Assembly: GCA_030645955.1 (NCBI GenBank)
Contig: JAUSMR010000208.1
Location: 30,993-94,992, forward strand
Source: Gallionella sp.
Lineage (GTDB): Bacteria > Pseudomonadota > Gammaproteobacteria > Burkholderiales > Gallionellaceae
Length of the DNA: 64,000 nucleotides
Reading direction: 5' to 3'
Positions 42,418 through 51,301 of this stretch are shown in pieces. Under the pieces are notes generated by a model. It ran no database searches. It worked only from the letters and a program-made list of their open reading frames with translations, and was not told the DNA's origin. A program made the translations under genes and the position numbers. Position 1 is the stretch's first letter. Each line of letters starts with the position of its first letter.

Positions 42418-43697
42418 GCATCACGCTCCGATCGGATAAAGGTATCGATCGCGTCGGTGTTTTCATAACAACCTTGGGCTTTACCGATCAACTGGGTCAA
42501 AGGGGTTGCGCCTGATGACTGCGCTTCGGGCTGACAGGGCATGGCTTGGACGAGAGGTACAACTCGCGCCACCCGCTGGAAGTATTTCTTCAACGCCCAA
42601 CCTGTTCGGTACTCTTGGTGAAGCCAGTGGTAATACTCAAACTCAATCCACTTGCCATCTTCGGAGATGGGGCGTACCACTTCCTGTGGCAGAAGTTTTC
42701 CGACAACAGCGGATCCATGTTCAGGTTTGGAGCGAACCACAGCCACTCGGTCCTTCACGACAAACCGCTCTTCTTGCCGCTTGGCCTCTTGCACCAAAGC
42801 CTTTTCAACCAATTTCGTGAGAGCCTCGATCATCTTCTTTTGGCCTTCTAGCGCATCGGCTTGAGCCTCAAGCTTTTGATCAGTGGCAGCCTGCCATTGA
42901 GAAGAAGAAATCTCTTGGTAGATGGGAAGCAGAATGGCCAAGATAAAACTCAGCAGGGCCATCAGCTCCATTGATTTACGGCTGAGACCAATACCGTCTT
43001 CTTGATCAACAAACTGGGCATTGATTGACCCATCAGGATTGATGCCCCAAGCTGCAAGCTGGGACTCAATTCCGTCTCGTCCAAGTAGATTTGCAAGGGC
43101 TGCCGCTGAAGCTACATCCATCACAGGCAAGGAAAGCTTGCCCATCTGCTCTTGCAAGGCCTTCAAGGGGCTCAACGATTCGAACAATACAGAAGGCACA
43201 GACCAACGCTTGTCGGCCTCCTCGAAGCTCTTCATAATCTGCTGAAGGCCACTGCTGACAGACGCCTCTGCCAGCATCTTTCGAGCATGCCCTATCGAGC
43301 TCTCAACGCTCGAATTCATGGCCTTAACAAAGGCATTGGAGCCCGTGGCCTGATCCATGAATTTGGTGATGTGGTCAGCTGAAATAGGTTTGGAGAATTC
43401 CGCCAGCATTCGTTGGGTGGTGCTATCGCTCAGCAAGCTGCTTCGGATGTGTGCCAGTGGATCAAGCATCTTGCGGATGCTTTCTTCTTGAGCTTTCTGT
43501 GCGTCGTGCATCCGCTTCACCATCTGAACGACCGATGAGTCCGCCTCCACTATTTTCTTGATTTGATCGGCCAGGCTGTGGGACTGATCCATGGCATTCA
43601 TCCAGGAAGAGCGCTCCCGCTCCATCTTCCGAATCTCTTTGACCACTTGCGTGTTTCCCAACAGACCATCGAAATTGGCTAAGTCCAAAGCTTTCAT
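42405..43697 (-). CDS. coiled-coil/membrane/SH3 protein with antitoxin-like C-terminus
   Basis: A 430-residue protein of unusual build. Residues 1-200: Met/Gln/Ser-rich helices suggestive of coiled coil. One membrane helix at about 244-263 (LMALLSFILAILLPIYQEI). A charged helix at about 265-310, then a bacterial SH3 domain at about 312-376 (DRVAVVRSKPEHGSAVVGK, EEVVRP-like segment, WIEFEYYHWLHQEYRTGWA). The last 33 residues (LIGKAQGCYENTD, DTFIRSERDAWDR) look like the toxin-binding tail of PIN antitoxins. It overlaps the PIN toxin gene by 13 bases. Inferred role: membrane-tethered sensor that holds the toxin. Confidence 0.75.
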   Translation of the reverse strand: MKALDLANFDGLLGNTQVVKEIRKMERERSSWMNAMDQSHSLADQIKKIVEADSSVVQMVKRMHDAQKAQEESIRKMLDPLAHIRSSLLSDSTTQRMLAEFSKPISADHITKFMDQATGSNAFVKAMNSSVESSIGHARKMLAEASVSSGLQQIMKSFEEADKRWSVPSVLFESLSPLKALQEQMGKLSLPVMDVASAAALANLLGRDGIESQLAAWGINPDGSINAQFVDQEDGIGLSRKSMELMALLSFILAILLPIYQEISSSQWQAATDQKLEAQADALEGQKKMIEALTKLVEKALVQEAKRQEERFVVKDRVAVVRSKPEHGSAVVGKLLPQEVVRPISEDGKWIEFEYYHWLHQEYRTGWALKKYFQRVARVVPLVQAMPCQPEAQSSGATPLTQLIGKAQGCYENTDAIDTFIRSERDAWDR

Positions 43698-43825
43698 GAA
43701 GTAGCTCCTACGTCACCCTGCTTGCGCACCGGGCTGCTGCCCAGCAGGTTGACACGGGCCGTGTCGGCGGTGATGAAGTCCTCTCGGGCTTGCGGGGCGT
43801 AGGACTTGAGTTTGGCTTTTTTCAT
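43694..43825 (-). pseudogene. pglX: truncated second copy of the pglX 5' end
   Basis: A 43-residue frame whose first 29 residues copy PglX (MKKAKLKSYAPQARE, DFITADTARVNLLG) and then diverge to PVRKQGDVGATS. Its TGA overlaps the ATG of the SH3 gene (ATGA), so the remnant may act as a coupled leader for that gene. The duplication shows how the SH3/PIN module entered upstream of pglX. Confidence 0.75.
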
Positions 43826-43883
43826 GGATTGAATAAGGCTCTTGCGCATGTAGGACGGGCGAAATAAGCTATTAAATTAGGAG
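43773..43883. repeat. direct repeat, copy 2
   Basis: Second copy of the pglX 5' end (43773-43825) and leader block AAGCTATTAAATTAGGAG (43866-43883), about 1.95 kb from copy 1. Confidence 0.8.
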
Positions 43884-43928
43884 CTATTTGGGAATACAAA
43901 TACGATGAATTGATGCAGGCTGTTGCCC

Positions 43929-44624
43929 CTACCAAGCTGTGGCGACAAAGGTCATCGACTCGCTGTCTCGCCGCCAGGTGACGGCATCCTGATGCACGGC
44001 GAGCCACCAGGTTTGCATCAAGGGGCGTGGCCTGGGTTTTGAAAATGCCTGGGGTGTGAGCAGCGCAACGCACCATCCCGGTTGCGGATCGCGCACCGAT
44101 TGGTATTGAATGCCACCGACGTTGGCCTCGCGTGCGACTTGGGCCATGGCTTGGGTGGCGCTGTAATCCGTGGGGTGCAGCCAGGCAGCAGCATCTGCGC
44201 TGAAGGGCGGTTGACGCAGATCGATCAGCTGCGTACTGACATCGGCACTGAAAGCGGTGTGCGCGACAGGCTCTAGCTTTTCCAGGTCCACAGCGTCTTT
44301 GAGAAACTTCCAGCGCCAATATCCAAGCTCGGCGCTGGCAGTGCGTACCGATTCCGCGCCGTAAAACACACCGGGATCAGTGACTGCCCTGAAACGGGAA
44401 CCGCCGCGCAAGGGGTAGTAACGAAATGGGGTGGCCAACAGGTAATCAAGCGCCAAAACGGTGGCTGGCTGGACAGGTTTACTGCCTTCGAGCAAGGTCT
44501 CCAGTAGGTCTTGCTCTTCGACGTTGTCAACGATTTTCATCGTGGATGCGGTGTGCTGCGCTTCGACCATGCGCCACACCTGCCCAGCCCAGAGGCGCGC
44601 TTCAGACGAGACCGCGGCTGGCAT
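43929..44624 (-). CDS. RES-domain toxin
   Basis: A 231-residue RES-domain protein; this toxin class degrades NAD+. Family landmarks: RYYPLRGGSRFRAV (Arg), GVFYGAESVRTASAELGYWR (Glu) and DYSATQAMAQVAREANVGGI (Ser/Thr region), then IQYQSVRDP. Start is taken at ATG 44624, which overlaps the antitoxin stop by 23 bases; the frame is open to 44675 but that would intrude further. Antitoxin precedes toxin, the usual order for RES/Xre pairs. Located between brxC and pglX. Confidence 0.85.
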   Translation of the reverse strand: MPAAVSSEARLWAGQVWRMVEAQHTASTMKIVDNVEEQDLLETLLEGSKPVQPATVLALDYLLATPFRYYPLRGGSRFRAVTDPGVFYGAESVRTASAELGYWRWKFLKDAVDLEKLEPVAHTAFSADVSTQLIDLRQPPFSADAAAWLHPTDYSATQAMAQVAREANVGGIQYQSVRDPQPGWCVALLTPQAFSKPRPRPLMQTWWLAVHQDAVTWRRDSESMTFVATAW

Positions 44625-44982
44625 CCAAGTATTGAACGACACGTACCAATCCTTCTGTATTTCGAATGAGTTCAATGGGCTTGGCGTTCAGGCCACGGTT
44701 TTCGCTGGTCAGCCATTTGCGTGCGGTGGACTCGTCCCCCACGATGGAGTCGAGGGAGCGAAAAACGCGCACAAAGAGCAGGGCAAAGTCCCATTCCTTT
44801 CGGTTTTGGTCGAGCAGGTAGCTGCCGCTGTAGAGGCGGGTGATGGTAGGCGGGCTCACCCCCAGCACCTTGGCCAACAAAGATTTGGAAACATCCAGAC
44901 GTTCGGCGGCGCGCGCAACAGCCTTGCTGAGAACCGCTGCGGCTTCTGGCTTTTTGGTGGTCTGTTGAGCGATGGCCGGCAT
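44602..44982 (-). CDS. Xre/MbcA/ParS-type antitoxin
   Basis: A 126-residue antitoxin with an N-terminal helix-turn-helix (LDVSKSLLAKVLGVSPPTITRLYSG, given as LLAKVLGVSPPTITRLYSG) and the C-terminal toxin-binding DUF2384 part (ARKWLTSENRGLNAKP, LIRNTEGLVRVVQYLDA). A clean ribosome binding site (AAGGAG) precedes the ATG at 44982. It should repress its own promoter and neutralise the RES toxin encoded in the overlapping gene. Confidence 0.88.
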   Translation of the reverse strand: MPAIAQQTTKKPEAAAVLSKAVARAAERLDVSKSLLAKVLGVSPPTITRLYSGSYLLDQNRKEWDFALLFVRVFRSLDSIVGDESTARKWLTSENRGLNAKPIELIRNTEGLVRVVQYLDASRGLV

Positions 44983-45039
44983 GACGAACTCCTTTTCAAT
45001 AGAAACAATATAGCACTATTATTTCTGCAGAAAATAAAA

Positions 45040-48000
45040 CTATTGCAAGCGTGCTCTTTGGCCGGCGTGAATGGCAGCCAACAACTCAGCTTTGAGTTTG
45101 CTCAAGAAGGCTTCCACGTCCGCTTCGCTTTCAAGATAGTTTTTGGTGGAAAAATCGGCGGCGCGAATGACGCGCGTGTTTTTGACCACGGTCGGCGCCA
45201 CGTTGGGTTGGCCGGTTTGCACCGGCTTGGCGGTGTCGCCGGGACTGGCAACCTGGTGAATGGGCTTGGCTGCAGCGCTTGCAGATTCGATGAGGTCGAT
45301 CGCATCGTCCATGGCATCACCGCCATGCCCTTGCAAGAGCAGAAGTTGGGCAATGCTGGTTTGGCTTGCGATGCGCTGCTTCAGGTCTTGCAGCGGGCGC
45401 AGGGCTTTGTTGCTCAGATCGGGCGTGGCGCAGGTGGCGTCTAGCTTGGCCTGCACTTCGGCCAGCTTGCCGTCGATGGACAGTAATGCTTTTTCCCGGC
45501 GGGCTTGGGCAAGCTGCTCATTCACGGCAGTCACGGTGGCCACCAGTGGCTCAATGCGGTTGACCTGACCGTAGGGCTTGGGGTTGCCCTGTATCTGCGT
45601 CAGGTCTGCCAAGGCGGCGGCGGCTTGCGGAACTTTCACCAAGGCATCGCGGTTGTCGGCAAACTGGCTCAAGGCCGCCAGCAGCTTGCGCCAGGCAGTG
45701 ATCTGGGTTTTGTAGAAATTGACAATGTCGTGGATGTTGTCGGCAGTGTCCAACCAGTCGTCTTTCGCGACCAGCAGCGCTTCGATGAACGCGAAGCTGT
45801 CGCGTATGGCAAGTTGATGAGCAATACTGCTGAGGGCAGCGTCAATGTCGGCTTTGCCTGGGTGATGAGGCGTGGTGGCAGTGAGCGCGTAGTTTTTGAG
45901 TTCGGCCTGCCATTCGGCGAAGCGGGCACGGAAGTCGGCGACCAGGCTGTCTTCTTCCTCACGGCCTAATTTACTGAACAGATCCTTGTAAAGCTCGCGG
46001 GCGCGCTTGAGGCTGCCGGCATCGGCCGTTTTTCGCTTGAGGATGGACACCTGTTTAAATCGCGCCGACTTGGTCAGTGGGTCGACGGCGGCGACCGGAT
46101 CGAGGTCTGAGCCTTCGAGCAGAAGCTTGATCTCACCGGCCATGAACAGACGGGCGACAAGCAGCACGGTTTCCCACTCGGGCTTCCATCCCCAGGGAAT
46201 GCCGGCAAAGCGGTCCACCACATCGGACAGCAGCACCCGGGTCTGGCTGGCAGCCAGTTGCAGGTAGTCTCGCATCTCTTTGAGCGCGAGGGGGTTGCCG
46301 GCATCACCGTCAAGGCCCAGCGCGTACTGGCCCAGATCGTCGGCCGCGAGCACGGCCTTGATTTCAGCGATGGGGTCGGCCTGACGCATCTTGAGGTAAG
46401 GCAGCTTGCTGTAGGTGTTCGTGATGAGGTAGTTCAGCAGCTCGTCGAGCACAGCGGCGGGGTTGCTGGCTTTTTTCTGAATCGGCTGGCCCAGGGCATA
46501 AAAGTCGCCCGCGATGATGAGTTCGGACAATTGAAACACCAGGCGCTGGCGGCGCTCGCGGTTTTCGTCTTTGCGGTCGGCCAGGATGCGTTTGAGCGAT
46601 GGCGTCGCCTGGTCGGCCTTGGGGCTGACGATGTATTTTTCGATCTGCAGATACAAGGCCAGCTCCACGTCCAGGCGGTCGCCCTCGGCCAAGCGCACGA
46701 TGGCGCGCCCGTTGCCTTCGCTGCTGCGCAGGATGCACCTGGCGGCCTGGAGCTTGTCATATTCGTCGCCCAGCGGGCTCAAAACCTCAAAACTCAGGGC
46801 ATGGCTTGCCTGGCGCCAAGGCGCGCCGTCGAGCAAGCGATTGAATTCGTAGTCGGCTTTCGTTTCACGGTGACGCACCTTGGTCACCTGGCCGAAAATC
46901 TCATCAAACACCAGTTCGGCCAGCAGCCGAGACTTTTCCGAAGCGGAGACGTCCACGTGGCCAATTTCGCGGGCCACGTCGCGCTCTTCATTCGTCAAAA
47001 AGAACCACAAGTCGCCGTTACGGCTGACCAGGCGTTGCTGCTCCAGCCGCGCCAGGCTTTCCTGGATCTTGCGCTTCAACGCGAGCTTGTCAGCGTCGAT
47101 CTGGTCAATGCACAGCGTGGCCAGGTTGTCGACGTTCGGTTTGACGATGTCGGGGATGTAGCGAATCAGGAACATCGCCTTGAGCAGCTGGCTGTCGTAC
47201 GGCTGCAGGGCCGGGTTATCCGGCGCCTCGTCAATTGAGCGCTTGGCAACGCCGTCAATGAAACTTTCAATGGACGGATAAAAGTCGTACAGCGGCACCA
47301 GCACGTTCGTGCGCTTGCCGGCGTTGTGGACCGCTGCCGATTGAAAAGCATCGAGCAGCGAGCGCTCGCCTTTGGACAGGTGCTTGCCGGTGGCCCCCAC
47401 CTTGCGGATGGACTCGAAAATCTTTTGCAGCAGCGTGAACTGGTAATGCGCGAACGGGTAAAACGCCACGAACTCAGCCGCGTCCTTGTACCCGCGCAGG
47501 CTGACGGTGTTGCCCGCAAAGCTGAGCTGGTTGTTGATGACATCGCCTTTGGATGCAAAAGCGTCGCGCAGTTCAACATGGGCGGCTTCGGTTTTGGCGA
47601 GTAGGCGCTCACCAATCACTTCATCGGTGTTCGTGCTGGCCAGCGACATGCGAGTGTGAAAACGTCCCTGGATCTTTGAAAAATCCTGCGTCTTGGCCAG
47701 GTTGGCCCCGCCAATGGCCGCATCAATGTCTTCCTGGCTGGTGACGATGACCCAGGCCCTGCCCTTGCATTGGGTGCCGAGTTGCTCGGTAATGGTCTGT
47801 AGGCTGAGCATGAGCTGAGAGTTGGCGCCAATGAACTGGCCTACCTCATCGACCAGAAAAATCACTTTGTGCTGCGCAGAGCGGGTCGCCAGGTAATCAT
47901 TGACCACATTGGCAAAGCCTTCGATGTTGATGCGGTAGTCGTCTCGGGCGCTGTCAAACCACCGGCCGGCGGAGTCGGGTGACATCTTGAGGGATTGGGC

Positions 48001-48663
48001 CAGCGCGGCCACGATGTCATCACGCAAAAAGTCCACGGCATCGCGCTCCTGCTCCCAAGTGCTGCCGTTGGAGGCGGAAAAAGCGGCCTTGAAAGAATCA
48101 AAAGCACCTTTGGCGACCAAATGGCGTTCCATGTCGGCAATGTGCGGCGCATCGCCCGAGTAGCCCAGCTTTTCGTTGAAGACACGAATAAAGACCTGCA
48201 GGATGGCATCGCGGTCGGACTTGCTGTCGGCCTTGGCGTCGATGTTGAACAAGATCACATCGGCCGTGCCCTGGACGGCGCGCTGGATGTCCGCCAGCAG
48301 CATTGCATCCTTGATCTTTTGCTGGTCAAAAAACTCGCAGGCGCGCCGCACTTCGCCGGTTTGTGGGTTGCTCGCTTGTAGGTTTTCGAGCAGGTAAGAC
48401 AGGATCTTGATGAAGTGGGACTTGCCCGAACCAAAAAAACCTGAAACCCACACGCCCATGCGCTCGGTGATGGCAGCGTCATGCGGGCGGTCGATGGCGG
48501 CAAGGTAGGCGTCAAAGAAACGCCGCAGGTGCTCGCTGATCTGCTTGGTAACAACATATTCCTCCAGCTCTTGCCAGACGCTTGCAGCATCCATCTGGTC
48601 TGCTTTGATAACGCCATTGATGGGACGGTCAATGGGCTTGAGGAACAGGTCGCGAATGATCAT
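45040..48663 (-). CDS. brxC: BREX protein BrxC, large ATPase
   Basis: A 1207-residue P-loop ATPase of BREX type 1 (PglY/BrxC, DUF499-like). Walker A GFFGSGKSHFIKILSYLL at about residues 75-92; Walker B KVIFLVDEVGQFIG. The C-terminal half is helical, and the last 80 residues include a low-complexity linker (ASPGDTAKPVQTGQPN) and a final domain. It is essential for phage exclusion. Same strand as brxB, 70 bases downstream of it. Confidence 0.95.
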   Translation of the reverse strand: MIIRDLFLKPIDRPINGVIKADQMDAASVWQELEEYVVTKQISEHLRRFFDAYLAAIDRPHDAAITERMGVWVSGFFGSGKSHFIKILSYLLENLQASNPQTGEVRRACEFFDQQKIKDAMLLADIQRAVQGTADVILFNIDAKADSKSDRDAILQVFIRVFNEKLGYSGDAPHIADMERHLVAKGAFDSFKAAFSASNGSTWEQERDAVDFLRDDIVAALAQSLKMSPDSAGRWFDSARDDYRINIEGFANVVNDYLATRSAQHKVIFLVDEVGQFIGANSQLMLSLQTITEQLGTQCKGRAWVIVTSQEDIDAAIGGANLAKTQDFSKIQGRFHTRMSLASTNTDEVIGERLLAKTEAAHVELRDAFASKGDVINNQLSFAGNTVSLRGYKDAAEFVAFYPFAHYQFTLLQKIFESIRKVGATGKHLSKGERSLLDAFQSAAVHNAGKRTNVLVPLYDFYPSIESFIDGVAKRSIDEAPDNPALQPYDSQLLKAMFLIRYIPDIVKPNVDNLATLCIDQIDADKLALKRKIQESLARLEQQRLVSRNGDLWFFLTNEERDVAREIGHVDVSASEKSRLLAELVFDEIFGQVTKVRHRETKADYEFNRLLDGAPWRQASHALSFEVLSPLGDEYDKLQAARCILRSSEGNGRAIVRLAEGDRLDVELALYLQIEKYIVSPKADQATPSLKRILADRKDENRERRQRLVFQLSELIIAGDFYALGQPIQKKASNPAAVLDELLNYLITNTYSKLPYLKMRQADPIAEIKAVLAADDLGQYALGLDGDAGNPLALKEMRDYLQLAASQTRVLLSDVVDRFAGIPWGWKPEWETVLLVARLFMAGEIKLLLEGSDLDPVAAVDPLTKSARFKQVSILKRKTADAGSLKRARELYKDLFSKLGREEEDSLVADFRARFAEWQAELKNYALTATTPHHPGKADIDAALSSIAHQLAIRDSFAFIEALLVAKDDWLDTADNIHDIVNFYKTQITAWRKLLAALSQFADNRDALVKVPQAAAALADLTQIQGNPKPYGQVNRIEPLVATVTAVNEQLAQARREKALLSIDGKLAEVQAKLDATCATPDLSNKALRPLQDLKQRIASQTSIAQLLLLQGHGGDAMDDAIDLIESASAAAKPIHQVASPGDTAKPVQTGQPNVAPTVVKNTRVIRAADFSTKNYLESEADVEAFLSKLKAELLAAIHAGQRARLQ

Positions 48664-48732
48664 TTTTTACTGGTTTCTATTTGTAAACCAGTGTACGGGC
48701 AATGCCGCAACTTTCCGGGCATCACCGGGTCA

Positions 48733-49320
48733 TCAAGTCGTTTCTGGCACCAGGCGAAAAGCGCGGTAATAGTGATCCTCGGCCAATGTGTTGAACAGGC
48801 GCAGCGAATGCCCGTCGTAACGCCCGGGAAAAAACATCAACAAAGGTGTATTGCCCATGATGGGATGCAGGGCCGACAGCAAGGTGTGGGTGCGCAGCAT
48901 GGGGTAAACCGATCCGATGCCGGTCAAAATCATCAAGTCAAGGCCGGGAATATCAAACTGGCTGGCAATTTTCTGGGCCAGCTTGTCTTCTTTCAGCACT
49001 GAACGCAGGGCCGCGAGCGTGCTGTCGTTGCCCTTGCTGGCCTGCATGGCGATGGCTTTGTCGAACAGTTTTCGCTCTTGCAGCAACTCGGTCACGAGCT
49101 TGAACAGATCGACTCTGGCGACCTTCAAGGGGGGAACTTGCTTTGCGAGTGCCGGCAGCACGGTACCAGAAACAAAACTGCGCACGTCCATTTCCCGCTC
49201 TGGCGGGTAGTCGAAAATCCAGAAACCGATCTCATTTCCAAGGCCCTTGCTGTCGAGAAAATCACGTGAGGTCAGGCGCGGCAGGATCTGGTTCAGACGC
49301 TCGTCAAGGCTCAACGTCAT
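48733..49320 (-). CDS. brxB: BREX protein BrxB (DUF1788)
   Basis: A 195-residue BREX type 1 BrxB: MTLSLDERLNQILPRLTS, GNEIGFWIFDYPPERE, LDLMILTGIGSVYPMLRTH and LLMFFPGRYDGHSLRLF. Start at ATG 49320, which overlaps the brxA stop (ATGA), rather than 49338. Required for BREX; biochemical function is not settled. Confidence 0.93.
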   Translation of the reverse strand: MTLSLDERLNQILPRLTSRDFLDSKGLGNEIGFWIFDYPPEREMDVRSFVSGTVLPALAKQVPPLKVARVDLFKLVTELLQERKLFDKAIAMQASKGNDSTLAALRSVLKEDKLAQKIASQFDIPGLDLMILTGIGSVYPMLRTHTLLSALHPIMGNTPLLMFFPGRYDGHSLRLFNTLAEDHYYRAFRLVPETT

Positions 49321-49910
49321 TGTGCGCGCTCCAGGCATTCGAGGACATAGGTTTCATGACGTTCGAACAAGTAGCGTCGCACATCAGGGTGCAAGGAACG
49401 CGGGGTCAACTTCATGGATCGAGAGCTTTCAAGGTATTTGGCTTCGACGAGGATGCGGATGATCACCTCGCGCAGCTTTGCCAGGGTGCTGGTTGACCAA
49501 GTGAGAATGGCTGGGTCCTGATGGGCGCATTCGACCAGGAAGTCTCCCCAGTCGGTCGCGCCCAGCGCAGGATCGAGTTGGCGTTGACGGGTGGTGTAAA
49601 CCTGACGCATGAAGTCGCCCAGCAGTCGGCTTTGCTTGACCGCCGCAGCCAGAAGCAATTGGATGGCCACCTCATGCTCGCGTTCAACCAGCATCGTCCA
49701 TGCTTGAGCGTCCAGTGTGACGAGCCGTTTGCGGATCAGCGTTGCTTGCCGGCGAGCGGTAGCAGGCGTGTTTTTCTGCAGGATATTTTCAACTTCGATG
49801 GCATGCTGCCATGCTTCGTCGTTTGGCAACGTGCACAGGAGAGATGCGATGCGTCTGCTTTCGAGCGGCATCAATGATCCTGCAGAGATTTCTGCGTTGT
49901 AAAGGGGCAT
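49317..49910 (-). CDS. brxA: BREX protein BrxA (DUF1819)
   Basis: A 197-residue BREX type 1 BrxA, a small helical DNA-binding protein. It starts MPLYNAEISAGSLMPLESRR at ATG 49910, the conserved N-terminus of the family; the upstream 21 codons of open frame are not family-like. It is the first gene of the operon. No WYL-type BrxR regulator gene, often present upstream of BREX, is found here. Confidence 0.92.
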   Translation of the reverse strand: MPLYNAEISAGSLMPLESRRIASLLCTLPNDEAWQHAIEVENILQKNTPATARRQATLIRKRLVTLDAQAWTMLVEREHEVAIQLLLAAAVKQSRLLGDFMRQVYTTRQRQLDPALGATDWGDFLVECAHQDPAILTWSTSTLAKLREVIIRILVEAKYLESSRSMKLTPRSLHPDVRRYLFERHETYVLECLERAQ

Positions 49911-50470
49911 GGGCTGCAATAAATCTCTGTTTACCCTACAGCGTAACAGTTGCTCTGGTCTTCCTTGCTGCATTGCGGCGCTATCAGGCCCCTGTCAACG
50001 ATGACCTCAACGACACAGTATCTGCCACCTTTGTTTTCGCCGCCCAGGGCCCTCAAACCCAGCCTGGTGCCATGAAACCGTGCAAGGCCGCCGCACACCG
50101 CAGCGAGTAGCGGGAGCAAGACCATGGTGTTTCATCAATGGATCGATTCAGGACACCGCATCGGGCACGCCAGTCGTGCGGGTCCCAAGGCCTCAAAAAT
50201 CAGTACAAACCGTGACACGGGTTCGCCGGTCGGCATTGTTTGGTGCGTCGGTTAAGAGTCACAACGCCGGCATCAGGTTTCAAATTCGGCACAGAGCGCC
50301 TCTGCACGAGGGTATCAACTCTGGTAATTGTGACTTACCTCTCGGGCAATGCATGGAGGACCAACATCTCCTTTGGCCCGCCACTTCGCCTCTTGGGAGT
50401 GTCTCCTCCCGTGCATCGTAAACACCCAAGGAATGCACCTTGACGTCAGCGTCATGGGTGCGGCAAGGGG
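49911..50470. other. BREX leader region, no intact gene
   Basis: About 560 bases without a supportable gene. It must contain the BREX promoter on the minus strand, but no clear -10/-35 pair stands out. Confidence 0.45.
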
Positions 50471-50632
50471 TCAATTCTCAGCAGACTGCCAGCGATGGGG
50501 TTGCAGCGCTGCAATCTGGCTGTTCTTGTAGGTGGGCAGGCAAGTCAGCACGTCTTTCAGATAAACGTACGGGTCATGCCCGTTGAGATTCACTGACTGG
50601 ATGAAATTTATGATGGCAGCGGCGCGATGGCC
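50471..50632 (-). pseudogene. IS66 transposase C-terminal remnant
   Basis: Minus-strand codons read IINFIQSVNLNGHDPYVYLK and DVLTCLPTYKNSQIAALQPH, then RWQSAEN and stop, the conserved end of IS66-family TnpC. Only the last 50 or so residues remain; catalytic residues and other IS66 genes are missing. Confidence 0.75.
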
Positions 50633-50677
50633 ATCTAACAAGGGTATCAAAAACATGCAGATTTTCTGCTTTGACTG

Positions 50678-50956
50678 ATGCTCATGCGCTTGCGTGCTGA
50701 GCGCCAGAGAGGCCCCGAATTCCTGATTCACGACAGCCACCTGTTCGACGGAGTCGATGGTCGTCAGGACATCAGTGCGTTACGCCGTGGAGCGGAAATT
50801 TCGAAAGAATTGGGATTCCAGTACATCGTGACGATGAATGAAGACAACGCTTTCAAGGAAACCATTGACGACTTTGATCTCAATGAACATGTGTTTCCCA
50901 CATACTTGACCGACGCCACCGACGATGGCGGGTTGTTTGGCATTCGACTCGGTTGA
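50678..50956 (+). pseudogene. C-terminal remnant of a DUF2326 protein
   Basis: A 92-residue frame with GPEFLIHDSHLFDGVDGRQ, ELGFQYIVTMNEDN and YLTDATDDGGLFGIRLG, the end of DUF2326 (COG5293) ATPases, which are about 570 residues and belong to ABC-three-component defence loci. The N-terminal ATPase part is absent, cut off at the IS66 remnant. Confidence 0.7.
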
Positions 50957-51301
50957 GAGTTTGCGCTTCCAATATCCACTTTATAAGTATGCACGACCCA
51001 TGCTTAAGCGTCAAAACACGGGTAAAAAGACAGAAAAACCGTTGAACTGGCTATTTTTCTTATTATTTCATGATAAATTGTCATCAAGCGTAACAACATT
51101 TTGTCCGTCGGTTTTATAACGGCGCGCGCAGCGAGATATAGCGTGACTCGCAGGTCAGGTTACGTAACACGGAAGTGGGCAGCCGTGAACAGCCCCCGCC
51201 ATTTGGTGGGTTCCAACAAGCTTGTTGGTGGCGAGTTCACGCGCGTTTTCTAGCTCGTTTCTCACCCCCAGCTACCTGGCTTGGGTTTTCGTGAGACCAA
51301 T
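50957..51301. other. upstream region of the parB-like gene with palindromes
   Basis: No gene. Holds a perfect 16-bp palindrome CCAACAAGCTTGTTGG at 51213-51228 and a 10-bp palindrome GTTACGTAAC near 51161. These are candidate operator or ParB binding sites for the gene that follows. Confidence 0.5.
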
